In this document: one piece after another, positions 17,701 through 25,045 of the stretch | Position numbering within the stretch: position 1 is the first letter of the stretch | Layout of the letters: every line of letters starts with the position of its first letter | Origin: JAFECT01 sp964432415 | Lineage (GTDB): Bacteria; Pseudomonadota; Alphaproteobacteria; Caulobacterales; Caulobacteraceae | DNA length: 64,000 nucleotides | Reading direction: 5' to 3' | NCBI GenBank assembly: GCA_964432415.1 | Contig: CAYSNW010000005.1 | Location: 1-64,000 of the forward strand | The notes under the pieces: generated by a model | Told to the model about the DNA's origin: nothing | Databases searched by the model: none | Seen by the model: only the letters and a program-made list of their open reading frames with translations | Translations under genes and position numbers: made by a program

Positions 17701-17808
17701 GACGCCCGCGCCGGGCTCGAGGCGGCGGAGGCTCAGCTCAAGGCCCTGACGGTCCAACTGGAGGCCTTGCAGGCCCGCGCGCGGGAGGTGCTGGGCGAGC
17801 CCCGGTAG
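14707..17808 (+). CDS. exported Asp-box (BNR/VPS10-like) beta-propeller protein
   Basis: The 1033-residue protein starts at GTG 14707, 6 bp after a GGAGA ribosome site; an ATG at 14674 adds 11 residues but has no clear ribosome site. A signal peptide ends around ASAAS-A. At least seven Asp-box motifs (S-x-D-x-G-x-T-W) follow: SDDAGRTW, SSDGGKTW, SSDGGRTW, SDDGGKSF, TRDGGEHW, ADDGKTW, HDGGKSW and FDDGGSW, spread over residues 60-700. This indicates one or two beta-propellers of the sortilin/glycoside-hydrolase-like kind. The C-terminal 300 residues include an Ig-like domain and a helical, Ala/Lys-rich tail. Enzymatic activity cannot be assigned; exo-sialidase-like annotation would be by fold only. 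Confidence 0.85.
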   Translation: MVRSRLLPGVVFLSLMASAASATVPEDQFAALHWRSIGPTRGGRVLAVSGVPGQPDRFYFGSVNGGVWTSDDAGRTWRPISDQGIPNGSIGALAVAPSDPNILYVGTGEADMRSDISQGIGAYKSTDAGKTWSPTGLKDSQAIGKILVDPRNPDVVLAAALGHPYGANDQRGVFRSSDGGKTWTRTLFRNTDTGAIDMAFEPGNPDVVYASLWQTRRPPWSVYPPSMGPGGGLFKSSDGGRTWAEITAHGLPKAPGHIGIAVAASNPKRVFALVDAKEGGGLYRSDDAGASFAKVSDDKRIWERGWYFGGVTVNPKNPDQVFISDVSVYRSDDGGKSFIPVKGAPGGDDYHVLWIDPNDPNRQMLGVDQGAVVTLNGGQTWSSWYNQSTAQMYHVITDNRFPYWVYGSQQDSGAAGVPSRNGSVDGIALTDFKETTAGGESDSIAPDPDDPDTVFGGRVDKLDLKTGQTRSVDPTLKYPDHYRGEWTQPLIFSKLDPKALYYGNQRVFRTRDGGEHWDAISPDLTRADPAVPKGLDKPTVEDEDHIGPRRGVVYTIAPSPVTAGLIWAGTDDGLVWKTADDGKTWTDVTPKALGAWSKVGIIDASRFDPQTAYLAVDRHRLDDFKPYAFVTHDGGKSWKPIGAGLEGDGPLNAVNVVREDSRMAGLLYAGTERGAFVSFDDGGSWQRLGRDLPPTSVRDIDVHDDDVVIATHGRGFYVMDDVAPLRELAAGKLDANRLFAPAIAYRARPWGFTGTPMPKDEPRSPNPPDGAYIDYYLAAASPGPVEISIFDAEGTRVQHWSSTDPLHGPDVTKLRLTPDWIETPLPPSAAPGMHRFVWDLHYALQSGEAADGDPFASKGVWARPGTYRVELSAGGKTLRQSLELKPDPRVKLTAQDYEAEFRLARRAEAATVKVKAATTAAGALHERLVKAAAGADKKRKAPILALDAELTAFAEIRPDKAPKSPTSGLDRLDGLGHLSATLQSLYQALDGADAAPSPDARAGLEAAEAQLKALTVQLEALQARAREVLGEPR

Positions 17809-17886
17809 CGCTTCGTCGCAAACCAGGTTGCCAAGTCCCTTAGCGGACCGTCGGATCGCGCCTTCTTTCGAGGAGGTCCCCGACCG

Positions 17887-18663
17887 ATGCACAAGATCGT
17901 CCCGCTGGCGCTCTGCGCCGCGCTCACCGCCGCCGCCGGCCTGGCCATCGCCAAGGCGCCGGCGCATTCGGCCATTCCCGCCAACATCGCCGCCGCGGTG
18001 GCCGATCCGCACCGGCCCGACGCGGGCCTGGACGCGCAGCGCCACCCGGCCCAGGTGCTGGCCTTCGCCGGGGTGAAGCCTGGCGCCAAGGTCGCCGACC
18101 TGATCCCTGGCCACGGCTACTGGACGATGATCTTTTCCAGGGCGGTGGGGCCCAAGGGCCACGTCTACATGATCTGGGCGAACGAATACGCCAAGGAGTC
18201 GGCCACCGACGTGAAGAGCACCGATGAATTGGTCAAGAAGCCGGAATACCGCAACGTCTCGATCCTGAACCAGCCGGCGGCGGCTTTCTCGGCGCCCGAG
18301 GCCCTGGACCTGGTCTTCACCTCCCAGAACTACCACGACTATCCGGACCCCTTCATGGGCCCGACCGATCCGATGCTGCTGAACAAGGCGGTTTTCCGCT
18401 CGCTGAAGCCGGGCGGGGTCTTTCTGGTTCTCGACCATGCGGCGGCTGCGGGGCGGGGGATGAAAGACACCGACACCCTGCATCGGATCGATCCGGCCAC
18501 CGTTCGGGCCCAGGTGACGGCTGCGGGCTTTGTCTACGAGGGCGAGAGCAAGGTGCTGGCCAATCCGGCGGACGCCCACAAGGTCGCGGTGTTCGACAAG
18601 TCGATCCGTGGCCACACCGACCAGTTCGTGATGCGCTTCAGGAAGCCGATGAAGCGCCACTAG
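17887..18663 (+). CDS. exported class I methyltransferase-like protein, paralog 1
   Basis: The 258-residue product has a very strong ribosome site (GAGGAGGT) 8 bp before ATG 17887. A signal peptide covers about residues 1-22. The rest is a SAM-methyltransferase Rossmann fold: motif I VADLIPGHGYWT after PGAK, a YHDYPDPF segment in the position of motif IV, and LKPGGVFLVLDHAAAAG after it. The export signal is unusual because SAM is cytoplasmic. A paralog with the same order of motifs lies at 62945-63682, near the other end of the window. Function unknown. Confidence 0.82.
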   Translation: MHKIVPLALCAALTAAAGLAIAKAPAHSAIPANIAAAVADPHRPDAGLDAQRHPAQVLAFAGVKPGAKVADLIPGHGYWTMIFSRAVGPKGHVYMIWANEYAKESATDVKSTDELVKKPEYRNVSILNQPAAAFSAPEALDLVFTSQNYHDYPDPFMGPTDPMLLNKAVFRSLKPGGVFLVLDHAAAAGRGMKDTDTLHRIDPATVRAQVTAAGFVYEGESKVLANPADAHKVAVFDKSIRGHTDQFVMRFRKPMKRH

Positions 18664-18717
18664 CGGCGCCTGTCGGATTTGTAAGCTGCCTTTCCGCGGG
18701 CAGCGTTTATTGTTCAG

Positions 18718-18755
18718 CGCCGCGCCGGTTCCTTGAAAATCCGGCGCGGCGTTTG
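18718..18755 (+). terminator. hairpin terminator after the methyltransferase-like gene
   Basis: CGCCGCGCCGG (18718-18728) pairs perfectly with CCGGCGCGGCG (18741-18751) around a 12-bp loop, and TTTGATGTTTA follows. The stem is very stable, although the U-tract is short. It lies 55 bp after the methyltransferase stop and 35 bp before the M13 peptidase start. Confidence 0.65.
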
Positions 18756-18789
18756 ATGTTTATAGCGCTTGGGCTTGGGAGGGCTCGAC

Positions 18790-20892
18790 ATGAACCGGAA
18801 ATGGCTGGGCGCCGCGAGCGCCGCCGTGCTGACGGCTGCGGCCCTGGCATGGGGCGGGGCGACAGCCTTCGCCCAGGACGCGCCGAGCGCGGCGGCGGCG
18901 CCGAAGTACGGCGCCTGGGGCTTCGACGTGGCGGGCATGGACCGTTCCGCCAAGCCCGGCGACGACTTCTTCCGCTACGCCAACGGGACCTATCAGGACA
19001 AGCTGGTGATCCCGGCTGACAAGTCGGCCTACAGCCCGCGCGCGGAGGCCGCCGAGCTGACCGAAAAGCGCATCCACCAGATCCTTGAGGATGCAGCGGC
19101 CAAGGGGAGCGCGACCCCGAGCGACGACGAGGGCAAGATCGGCGCCTTCTACGCCGCCTTCATGGACGAGGCGCGGGTCGAGGCCCTGGGCGCCAAACCC
19201 ATCGCGCCGGAGCTGGCGGCCATCCGCAAGGCCAGCAAGACCCAGCTGGCGGCCCTGATGGGCCACAGCAACGCGGGCTTCTACGACAGCCTGTTTTCGC
19301 TCACCATCGGGACCGACCCCAAGAACCCCGACCGCTATGCGGTGAACCTGAGCCAGAACGGCCTGGGCCTGCCCGACCGCGACTACTACCTCGACGCCAA
19401 GTTCGCGCCTCAGAAGGCCGCCTACCAGGCCTATGCCGCCAAGCTCCTGACCCTGGCCGGCTGGCCGGACGCCGACGCCCGCGCCGCCGATATCGTGGCC
19501 TTCGAGACCAAGGTCGCCGAAGCCTCCTGGACCAAGGCGCAGCAGCGCGACCCGAACAAGACCTACAATCCCATGAGCCCGGCGGCGCTCGCCAGGCTGG
19601 CGCCGCAGTTCCCATGGGCCGCGATGCTGGCCGCCGGCGACCTCGGCGGGGTCAAACAGGTGGTGGTCAGCGAGAAATCCGCCTTCCCGAAGATCGCGGC
19701 GGTCTACAGCGCCACCCCGATCTCGACCCTACGCGCCTGGATGGCCTTCCGCGCGGCGGACAACGCCGCGCCCTACCTGTCGAAGGACTTCAGCGCGGCC
19801 TACTTCGAACTGCACGGCAAGACCCTGTCGGGCCAGCCGGAGCAGCCCGTGCGCTGGAAGCGGGCGATCTCGGCGGTCTCGGGCGCCAACGGCTTCATCA
19901 CCGGCGACCGGTCCGGCGACACCGGCACCATGGGCTGGGCGGTCGGGCGCGCCTACACGACGCGCTATTTCCCGGCGGAGTCCAAGGCCAAGGTCGAGGC
20001 CCTGGTCGCCGACCTGAAGGTCGCCTTCCGCGCCCGCATCGAGCACCTGGACTGGATGGCGCCCCAGACCAAGGCGGCGGCGCTGAAGAAGCTCGAGGTC
20101 TATCGCATCAAGGTCGGTTATCCCGACAAGCCGCACGACTACTCCCGCGTCGTGATCCGCCGCGATGACCTGGTGGGCGACGTGCGCCGCGCGGCGGCCG
20201 ACGAGTGGCGCCAGCTGCTGGCGGCGCGCAGGCATCCGGTGGACCGGGGGCTGTGGTTCATGACCCCCCAGACCAACAACGCCTACAACGGCTCGCTGGT
20301 GGACATCGTCTTCCCGGCCGCCATCCTGCAGGCGCCGATCTTCGATCCGGCCGCCGATCCCGCGGTGAACTACGGCGCCGTCGGCGGGGTGATCGGCCAC
20401 GAATTCACCCACGGCTTCGACGACCAGGGCCGTCAGTTCGACTTCAAGGGCCGGCTGCACGACTGGTGGGCGCCGTCCGACTCCAAGACCTTCGATGCGC
20501 GCTCGGGCGTGCTGGGCGCGCAGTACTCAAGCTACGAGCCGCTGCCGGGGTCCAGGGTCAACGGCAAGCTGACCATGGGCGAGAACCTTGCCGACCTGGG
20601 CGGCGTGAACCTGGGGCTGGACGCCTATCGTAACTCACTGCACGGCCGGCCCGCGCCGGTGCTGGACGGCTTCACCGGCGACCAGCGGGTCTTCCTGGGC
20701 TGGGCCCAGGCCTGGCGCGGCAAGCTGCGCGACGACGCGGTCCGCCGCCAGGTGGTCTCCGATCCCCACTCGCCGCGGCAGTACCGGGTCAACGGTCCCG
20801 TGCGCAACGTCGACGCCTGGTACGAGGCGTTCGGTGTGCAGGCGGGCGAGAAGCTCTATCTGAAGCCGGAGGAGCGGGTCCGTATCTGGTAG
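18790..20892 (+). CDS. M13 family zinc metallopeptidase (neprilysin/PepO-like)
   Basis: The 700-residue protein is full length for M13. It starts at ATG 18790 and has a signal peptide ending near AFA-QDA. The catalytic HEFTH is at residues 537-541 (GVIGHEFTHGFDDQG) and the distal zinc ligand lies in ENLADLGG about 60 residues later. NAYNGSLVDIVFPAA matches the substrate-backbone-binding NAFY segment and the C-terminal RVNGPVRNVDAWYEAFG is family-typical. It would cut small exported or imported peptides in the periplasm. It follows a strong terminator, so it has its own promoter. Confidence 0.95.
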   Translation: MNRKWLGAASAAVLTAAALAWGGATAFAQDAPSAAAAPKYGAWGFDVAGMDRSAKPGDDFFRYANGTYQDKLVIPADKSAYSPRAEAAELTEKRIHQILEDAAAKGSATPSDDEGKIGAFYAAFMDEARVEALGAKPIAPELAAIRKASKTQLAALMGHSNAGFYDSLFSLTIGTDPKNPDRYAVNLSQNGLGLPDRDYYLDAKFAPQKAAYQAYAAKLLTLAGWPDADARAADIVAFETKVAEASWTKAQQRDPNKTYNPMSPAALARLAPQFPWAAMLAAGDLGGVKQVVVSEKSAFPKIAAVYSATPISTLRAWMAFRAADNAAPYLSKDFSAAYFELHGKTLSGQPEQPVRWKRAISAVSGANGFITGDRSGDTGTMGWAVGRAYTTRYFPAESKAKVEALVADLKVAFRARIEHLDWMAPQTKAAALKKLEVYRIKVGYPDKPHDYSRVVIRRDDLVGDVRRAAADEWRQLLAARRHPVDRGLWFMTPQTNNAYNGSLVDIVFPAAILQAPIFDPAADPAVNYGAVGGVIGHEFTHGFDDQGRQFDFKGRLHDWWAPSDSKTFDARSGVLGAQYSSYEPLPGSRVNGKLTMGENLADLGGVNLGLDAYRNSLHGRPAPVLDGFTGDQRVFLGWAQAWRGKLRDDAVRRQVVSDPHSPRQYRVNGPVRNVDAWYEAFGVQAGEKLYLKPEERVRIW

Positions 20893-20907
20893 CGGGAAGG
20901 CGCCGCT

Positions 20908-21047
20908 CATTCCTCCCCTTTAGGGGAGGGGGACCGCGGAACGCGGTGGAGGGGCTTGCTGGCGCTGAAATGGTGTTGGGGTCTTCGTCTGGCCAAGGCC
21001 CCTCCACCAAACTTCGTTTGGTCCCCCTCCCCTGAAGGGGAGGAATG
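20908..21047. repeat. long palindromic intergenic element with nested hairpins
   Basis: The outer arms, 20908-20935 and 21020-21047, are 28 bp each and complementary with one mismatch. Each arm is itself a hairpin (CCTCCCC-TTTA-GGGGAGG on the left). Next inward are short hairpins, CCGCG-GAA-CGCGG on the left and CCAAAC-TTC-GTTTGG on the right. Innermost, GGTGGAGGGGC (20945-20955) pairs with GCCCCTCCACC (20998-21008). The element fills the gap between convergent genes and can form a cloverleaf. It looks like a mobile MITE-like or REP-type repeat and may terminate both genes. Confidence 0.8.
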
Positions 21048-21054
21048 GGGCGCG

Positions 21055-21681
21055 TCAGGTCCCGATCTTGTACTCGCCCCCGCGGGTCAGGGCCCGCTGA
21101 TAGGCCGGTCGCGCCTGCATGCGGCCGAGCCAGGCGGTGAGGTGGGGGTAGGGCTCCAGCCGGCCGCGGGCGCCCGCCGCCTCCAGCACGAAGCTGTTCT
21201 GCACGTCGGCGGCGGAGAACTTCTTGCCCAAAATCCAGTCCTTGCCGGCGATGGACTGGTCCATGAAGCCCAGGTGGTTGGCGATCTCGCTCTCGATGCG
21301 GGGGCCGAGCGGCGCGCCGGCTTCGCCCAGTCTTCCGACGTAGAGCGCCAGCATCAGAGGCAGCATGGCCGAGCCCTCGGCGTAGTGCATCCACTGCACA
21401 TAGGGCGCCCATTCCTTCGAGCCGGGACGGGGCGAAAAGCGGCGCTTGCCGTAGCGCACCGCCAGGTAGTCGATGATGGCGCCGGACTCGATGAGCTTGA
21501 TCTTGCCGTCCTCCAGCACCGGGGACTTGCCCAGCGGATGGACCGCCTTCAGCTCGGGCGGCGCCAGGCGGGTGGTCGCGTCGCGCTGGTAGCGGCGGAT
21601 CTCGTACTTCAGCCCGATCTCCTCGAGCATCCACAGGATGCGCTGCGAGCGCGAGTTGTTCAGGTGATGGACGACGATCAT
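21055..21681 (-). CDS. glutathione S-transferase family protein
   Basis: The 208-residue protein has the GST layout: an N-terminal thioredoxin-like domain (MIVVHHLNNSRSQRILWMLEE) with the ESGAIIDYL motif for the gamma-glutamyl group at about 65-72, then an all-helical domain. Ser9/Ser11 near the first strand could be the catalytic residue of a Ser-type enzyme. The start is at ATG 21681; an upstream in-frame ATG gives only low-complexity sequence. A second GST in the window (41438) shares the same start pattern. Substrate unknown. Confidence 0.88.
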   Translation of the reverse strand: MIVVHHLNNSRSQRILWMLEEIGLKYEIRRYQRDATTRLAPPELKAVHPLGKSPVLEDGKIKLIESGAIIDYLAVRYGKRRFSPRPGSKEWAPYVQWMHYAEGSAMLPLMLALYVGRLGEAGAPLGPRIESEIANHLGFMDQSIAGKDWILGKKFSAADVQNSFVLEAAGARGRLEPYPHLTAWLGRMQARPAYQRALTRGGEYKIGT

Positions 21682-21739
21682 GGCTGGCCCCCCGGTCGGG
21701 CCGAACCGTAGCAAGACCGGGGGGCGAGGAGAACAGCGT

Positions 21740-22426
21740 TTACTTTGCGGCCGGGGCCGGGGCGCCCGGCTTGGCGCGGGTGAATTCGCTTTCGATCAGG
21801 ACCTCGACCTGGTCGCCGACCCCCATGGTCGTGCCGGGCGCGGGCACCCCGAAGCCCATGCCGAAGTCCGAACGCTTCAACGATCCGTGGGCCGAGAAGC
21901 CGACGCGCGAGCCTGCCGGGTCCATGCCGTTACCGGCGTAACCGCCGTTGAACTTCGCCTCCAGAATCACCGGTTTCGTTACGCCGTGCAGGGTCAGGTC
22001 GCCGGTGATGCGGGCGGTGGAGGGGCCGGTCTTTTCGACCTTGGTCGAGCGGAAGCTCATCTTCGGGAAGGACTTCGTGTCGAAGAACGCCTTGCCGCGC
22101 AGCTGGGCGTCGAAGTCGTAGGTCTTGTCGGGATAGTTGGTCTGGATCGAGGCCGGGTCGATGTCGACGCTGACGCTGGATTTCTCAGGGCTCGCGACGT
22201 CCAGGTTCAGGGTCCCGTCCAGGCGGGTGAAGCGGGCGGTGTAGTTGGAAAAGCCCATGTGGCTGACCTTGAAGTTCAGGCTGGTGTGGGGCTTGTCCAT
22301 GACATAGGTCCCGGACGGCGCGTCGGAGACGACCGCGGGCGTGGCCGGCGTGGCCTTGGTCTCGGCGGCGGGGCGGGAGCAGGCGGCGGCGCTCAGCGCC
22401 AGGCCGCAGAGAAGAAGTCGCTTCAT
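21740..22426 (-). CDS. YceI-family lipoprotein
   Basis: The 228-residue product has a signal peptide with lipobox LSAAAC (Cys16), so it is a predicted lipoprotein. The YceI domain follows: YVMDKPHTSLNFKVSHMGFSNYTARF at the start, VDIDPASIQTNYPDKTYDFD in the middle, and TGDLTLHGVTKPVILEAKFNG near residue 150, a signature of this lipocalin-like family. YceI proteins bind isoprenoid or similar lipids. It stands alone, 48 bp from the GST gene on the same strand. Confidence 0.93.
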   Translation of the reverse strand: MKRLLLCGLALSAAACSRPAAETKATPATPAVVSDAPSGTYVMDKPHTSLNFKVSHMGFSNYTARFTRLDGTLNLDVASPEKSSVSVDIDPASIQTNYPDKTYDFDAQLRGKAFFDTKSFPKMSFRSTKVEKTGPSTARITGDLTLHGVTKPVILEAKFNGGYAGNGMDPAGSRVGFSAHGSLKRSDFGMGFGVPAPGTTMGVGDQVEVLIESEFTRAKPGAPAPAAK

Positions 22427-22518
22427 CGGTTCAAGTCCTGTCGGTGATCGTGCTCAGGTTCGACCCGAGGACGATCCGGGCGGGAGCCTCCCGACAGGGG
22501 AACGCGAAAAAACCCGGT

Positions 22519-23709
22519 TCAGGTCCGGCGATGGCGCCGGATCGCGGTGTCAGGCGTCGGATCGGTGACCTCGTCGGCCTCGGTTCCGCCGCCCTGGGCC
22601 TTGACCACCGCGACGCCCTTCTCGTGGCTCCAGTGCTCGACCAGGGCCTCCGAGACCTTCTGCATGAAGATCAGCCGTGCCCCGACGCCCTTGACGGTCT
22701 TGGGGATGAACACCGCCACCGCATAGGCGTGGCCGTCGGGCGCGGTGATCACGCCCACGTCGTTGATGCCGACCGAGTAGTTGCGCAGGTCCTGGCCGGT
22801 GCCGGTCTTGTGCGAAATGCTCCAGCCCTCGGGCAGGCCGCCCTTCAGACGGCGCGGCCCATTGCGGGTCGTGGCCATGATGTCGAGCAGGATCTGGGTC
22901 GATCGGGGCGAGAGCAGCTCTCCGCGCTTCAGGCGCCTCAGGCCGTCGGTCATGCCGTCCGCCGTGGCGGCGTCGGGCGGATCGGCCAGGTAGGCGGCCA
23001 TGGCGGCGTCGCGCACAGGCCCAGGCAGGGCGGCGCGGGCCTCGCGGAAGCCCATGTTGCCGGCCCACTCGTTATGCCACTCCAGTCCGGCGGTTTTGGC
23101 CTGCAGCACCCGCTCCTCGTAGCCGACCCGCACGCCCGAGATCTGCTTGCGCACGATGGCGGCGGTGACCTTCTCGGGGCCGCCCATCAGGCGGATCAGC
23201 ATGTCGTTGGCGGCGTTGTCGCTGTCGGAAATGGCGCGCTGGAGCAGCTCCTCCACCGTGGTCATGTAGCCGAGCGGCCCGACCTTGCGCGCGATGGGCT
23301 GGAAGAAGACCGAAAGGTCGGCGCGGGTCATCAGGACCGGGGTGTTGAGCCTGAGGCGCCCATGGTCGACGGCGTCCAGCACCGAGATCGCGACCCACAG
23401 CTTCGACACGCTCTGCTGCGGGCAGGGCATGTCGCCCAGGTGAGCTGCGGTCCAGCCGGCGCTGACGTCGGAAATGGCGATGCCGACCGGCTCGCGATAG
23501 GCCGCCGCGATCTCGTCGATCTGGCTCTGCAGGGATGCGGGCGCCGGCGGGGCAGGGCGTTTGGGCTGGGCGACCGGCTGGGTCGCGGCCTTTGCTGCGG
23601 CCTGAAGCGGCGCGGAGGGCAGGGGCCCGTCCACCAGGTGCTCGACCAGGGGCGCCGCCGCCATGACGGCGTAGATCGAACCCAGACCCATCCAGAACTT
23701 CAACGCCAC
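22519..23709 (-). CDS. class A beta-lactamase-like serine hydrolase, membrane-anchored
   Basis: The 396-residue protein has an uncleaved-looking hydrophobic N-terminus (about 5-20), then an Ala/Pro-rich linker to about residue 60, then a class A fold. Active-site motifs are SVSK (Ser100, Lys103), SDN (163-165) and KTG (301-303). The distances (63 from Ser to SDN, 201 from Ser to KTG) exceed the typical 60 and about 164 of class A enzymes; most of the extra length is between SDN and KTG. The omega-loop glutamate is not certain. It could be a beta-lactamase, a DD-peptidase-like enzyme or an esterase; resistance should not be assumed. Confidence 0.8.
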   Translation of the reverse strand: MALKFWMGLGSIYAVMAAAPLVEHLVDGPLPSAPLQAAAKAATQPVAQPKRPAPPAPASLQSQIDEIAAAYREPVGIAISDVSAGWTAAHLGDMPCPQQSVSKLWVAISVLDAVDHGRLRLNTPVLMTRADLSVFFQPIARKVGPLGYMTTVEELLQRAISDSDNAANDMLIRLMGGPEKVTAAIVRKQISGVRVGYEERVLQAKTAGLEWHNEWAGNMGFREARAALPGPVRDAAMAAYLADPPDAATADGMTDGLRRLKRGELLSPRSTQILLDIMATTRNGPRRLKGGLPEGWSISHKTGTGQDLRNYSVGINDVGVITAPDGHAYAVAVFIPKTVKGVGARLIFMQKVSEALVEHWSHEKGVAVVKAQGGGTEADEVTDPTPDTAIRRHRRT

Positions 23710-23796
23710 GCGCGAACCACCGCCACTACCGATGCGACCACAATGCCGAACGAGCCATTAGGCTGCGCCGGCGCGAGCAAACAAGTCCTTATCGGC

Positions 23797-24897
23797 CTAA
23801 CCCGTTGCGGCTGCTGTGCGGTCGTGGGCGAAGGGCTCGCCCTTCTTGGACAGGATCACCGCCAGCCATTTCAGGTCAGGGATCTCCGAGGCGATGGAGA
23901 TGACGATGACCGTGAGGGGGGTCGAAAGCAGCGCTCCGGCCACCCCGAAGATCAGGCTCCAGAAGCCGAGCGACAGCAGCACCACTACCGGATCGACGTC
24001 GAGCTGGTCCGCCTGCATGCGCGGCAGCAGAACATTGTCGACCAGGATCACGGTGGTCTGCAGCAGAACGTACAGGACGATCGGCTGCCAGGTGACATCG
24101 AACTGGGCGAGAGCCAGGACCGTCGGCACGATCACGCCGGCGGCCGGCCCGAGGAGGGGGATGAAGGCCGCGAGGAAGATCAGGAAGGCCAGGAAGTTGG
24201 AGTTGTGCAGGCCGATGCCCACCATCACCGCCCAGCTGATCATGGCCAGGATCGCGGCCTTGAAGGTCTGCAGGCCGATGTAGCGCTCCGCGCCGGTGCG
24301 CGTGCGGTCAAACACCCTTTCAGCGTTGGCTCGGTTGGTGCGGTCCGGGAACAACACCTCGACCTTCTTGTGGAACGCCGAGCGCGAGGCCATCAGGAAG
24401 CCGAGGTAGACGATCACGAACAACAGGTCGGTGGCGAAGCGCTTTATCGCCAATAGGCCCATGGTGATCATCGACTTGGTGTCGAGGGTGGCGAAGGGTC
24501 CGCCCGGATCGATCTTCAAGCCCAGCCGCGCGGCGGTGGTGTTTGCGACCACTTCGATCTTGTCCTTCATGCCGCCGAGGGAGGTGGCGAAGGGTTGGGC
24601 CGAGCGGCCGATAATCGTGACCGCGCCGACCAGCACGCCGATCATGAACAGAAAGGCGAGGGTGGTCCTCAGCCACTGCGGCGTGGCGGGCAGATAGCGT
24701 CCGACCTTGCGCGCGAGTGCGTCGATCAGGATCAGCACCAGTATCGCGACGATCAAGGGGGTCAGAAGGTCCCGCAGGACCCACAGCAAGGTCATCCCCG
24801 CGCCTATGGTCAGGACAAGGACACAGCGCGTCAGCGTGCGCAGCAGCCGGGTTCTCAGATGGGCGTCGTGATGGGCGGGATCGATGGCGCGCGGCAC
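23797..24897 (-). CDS. AI-2E family (PerM/YdiK-like) membrane transporter
   Basis: The 366-residue inner-membrane protein shows the family pattern: two N-terminal helices around VLRDLLTPLIVAILV, a soluble segment, then a C-terminal bundle with ERYIGLQTFKAAILAMISWAVM, FLAAFIPLLGPAAGVIVPTV and the late NVLLPRMQADQLDVDPVVVLLSLGFW region. Family members move signals or small metabolites (AI-2 in TqsA, Na/H exchange in others). The substrate here is unknown. It is divergent from deoA across a 148-bp gap. Confidence 0.88.
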   Translation of the reverse strand: MPRAIDPAHHDAHLRTRLLRTLTRCVLVLTIGAGMTLLWVLRDLLTPLIVAILVLILIDALARKVGRYLPATPQWLRTTLAFLFMIGVLVGAVTIIGRSAQPFATSLGGMKDKIEVVANTTAARLGLKIDPGGPFATLDTKSMITMGLLAIKRFATDLLFVIVYLGFLMASRSAFHKKVEVLFPDRTNRANAERVFDRTRTGAERYIGLQTFKAAILAMISWAVMVGIGLHNSNFLAFLIFLAAFIPLLGPAAGVIVPTVLALAQFDVTWQPIVLYVLLQTTVILVDNVLLPRMQADQLDVDPVVVLLSLGFWSLIFGVAGALLSTPLTVIVISIASEIPDLKWLAVILSKKGEPFAHDRTAAATG

Positions 24898-24933
24898 GGG
24901 CGGGTGTCCTTCGTGTCGAAGAGCGGAAAGGAT

Positions 24934-24949
24934 GGGGCGAGTCCGCCCC
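24934..24949 (+). other. GC hairpin in the deoA upstream region
   Basis: GGGGCG (24934-24939) pairs with CGCCCC (24944-24949) around AGTC. It lies in the 148-bp divergent gap between the AI-2E transporter and deoA, about 100 bp before deoA. No clear -35/-10 pair or riboswitch pattern is visible in this gap; the hairpin may be a leader structure or chance in GC-rich DNA. Confidence 0.25.
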
Positions 24950-25045
24950 TGCGGCCACCGCCAAGCTCAGATTGTCCGTGTCCGGCGCTTTGCAGGCGAG
25001 GCTCCGCCCCCTAGAACAACGCTTCGAATTGAGGGCGGGCGCCGC

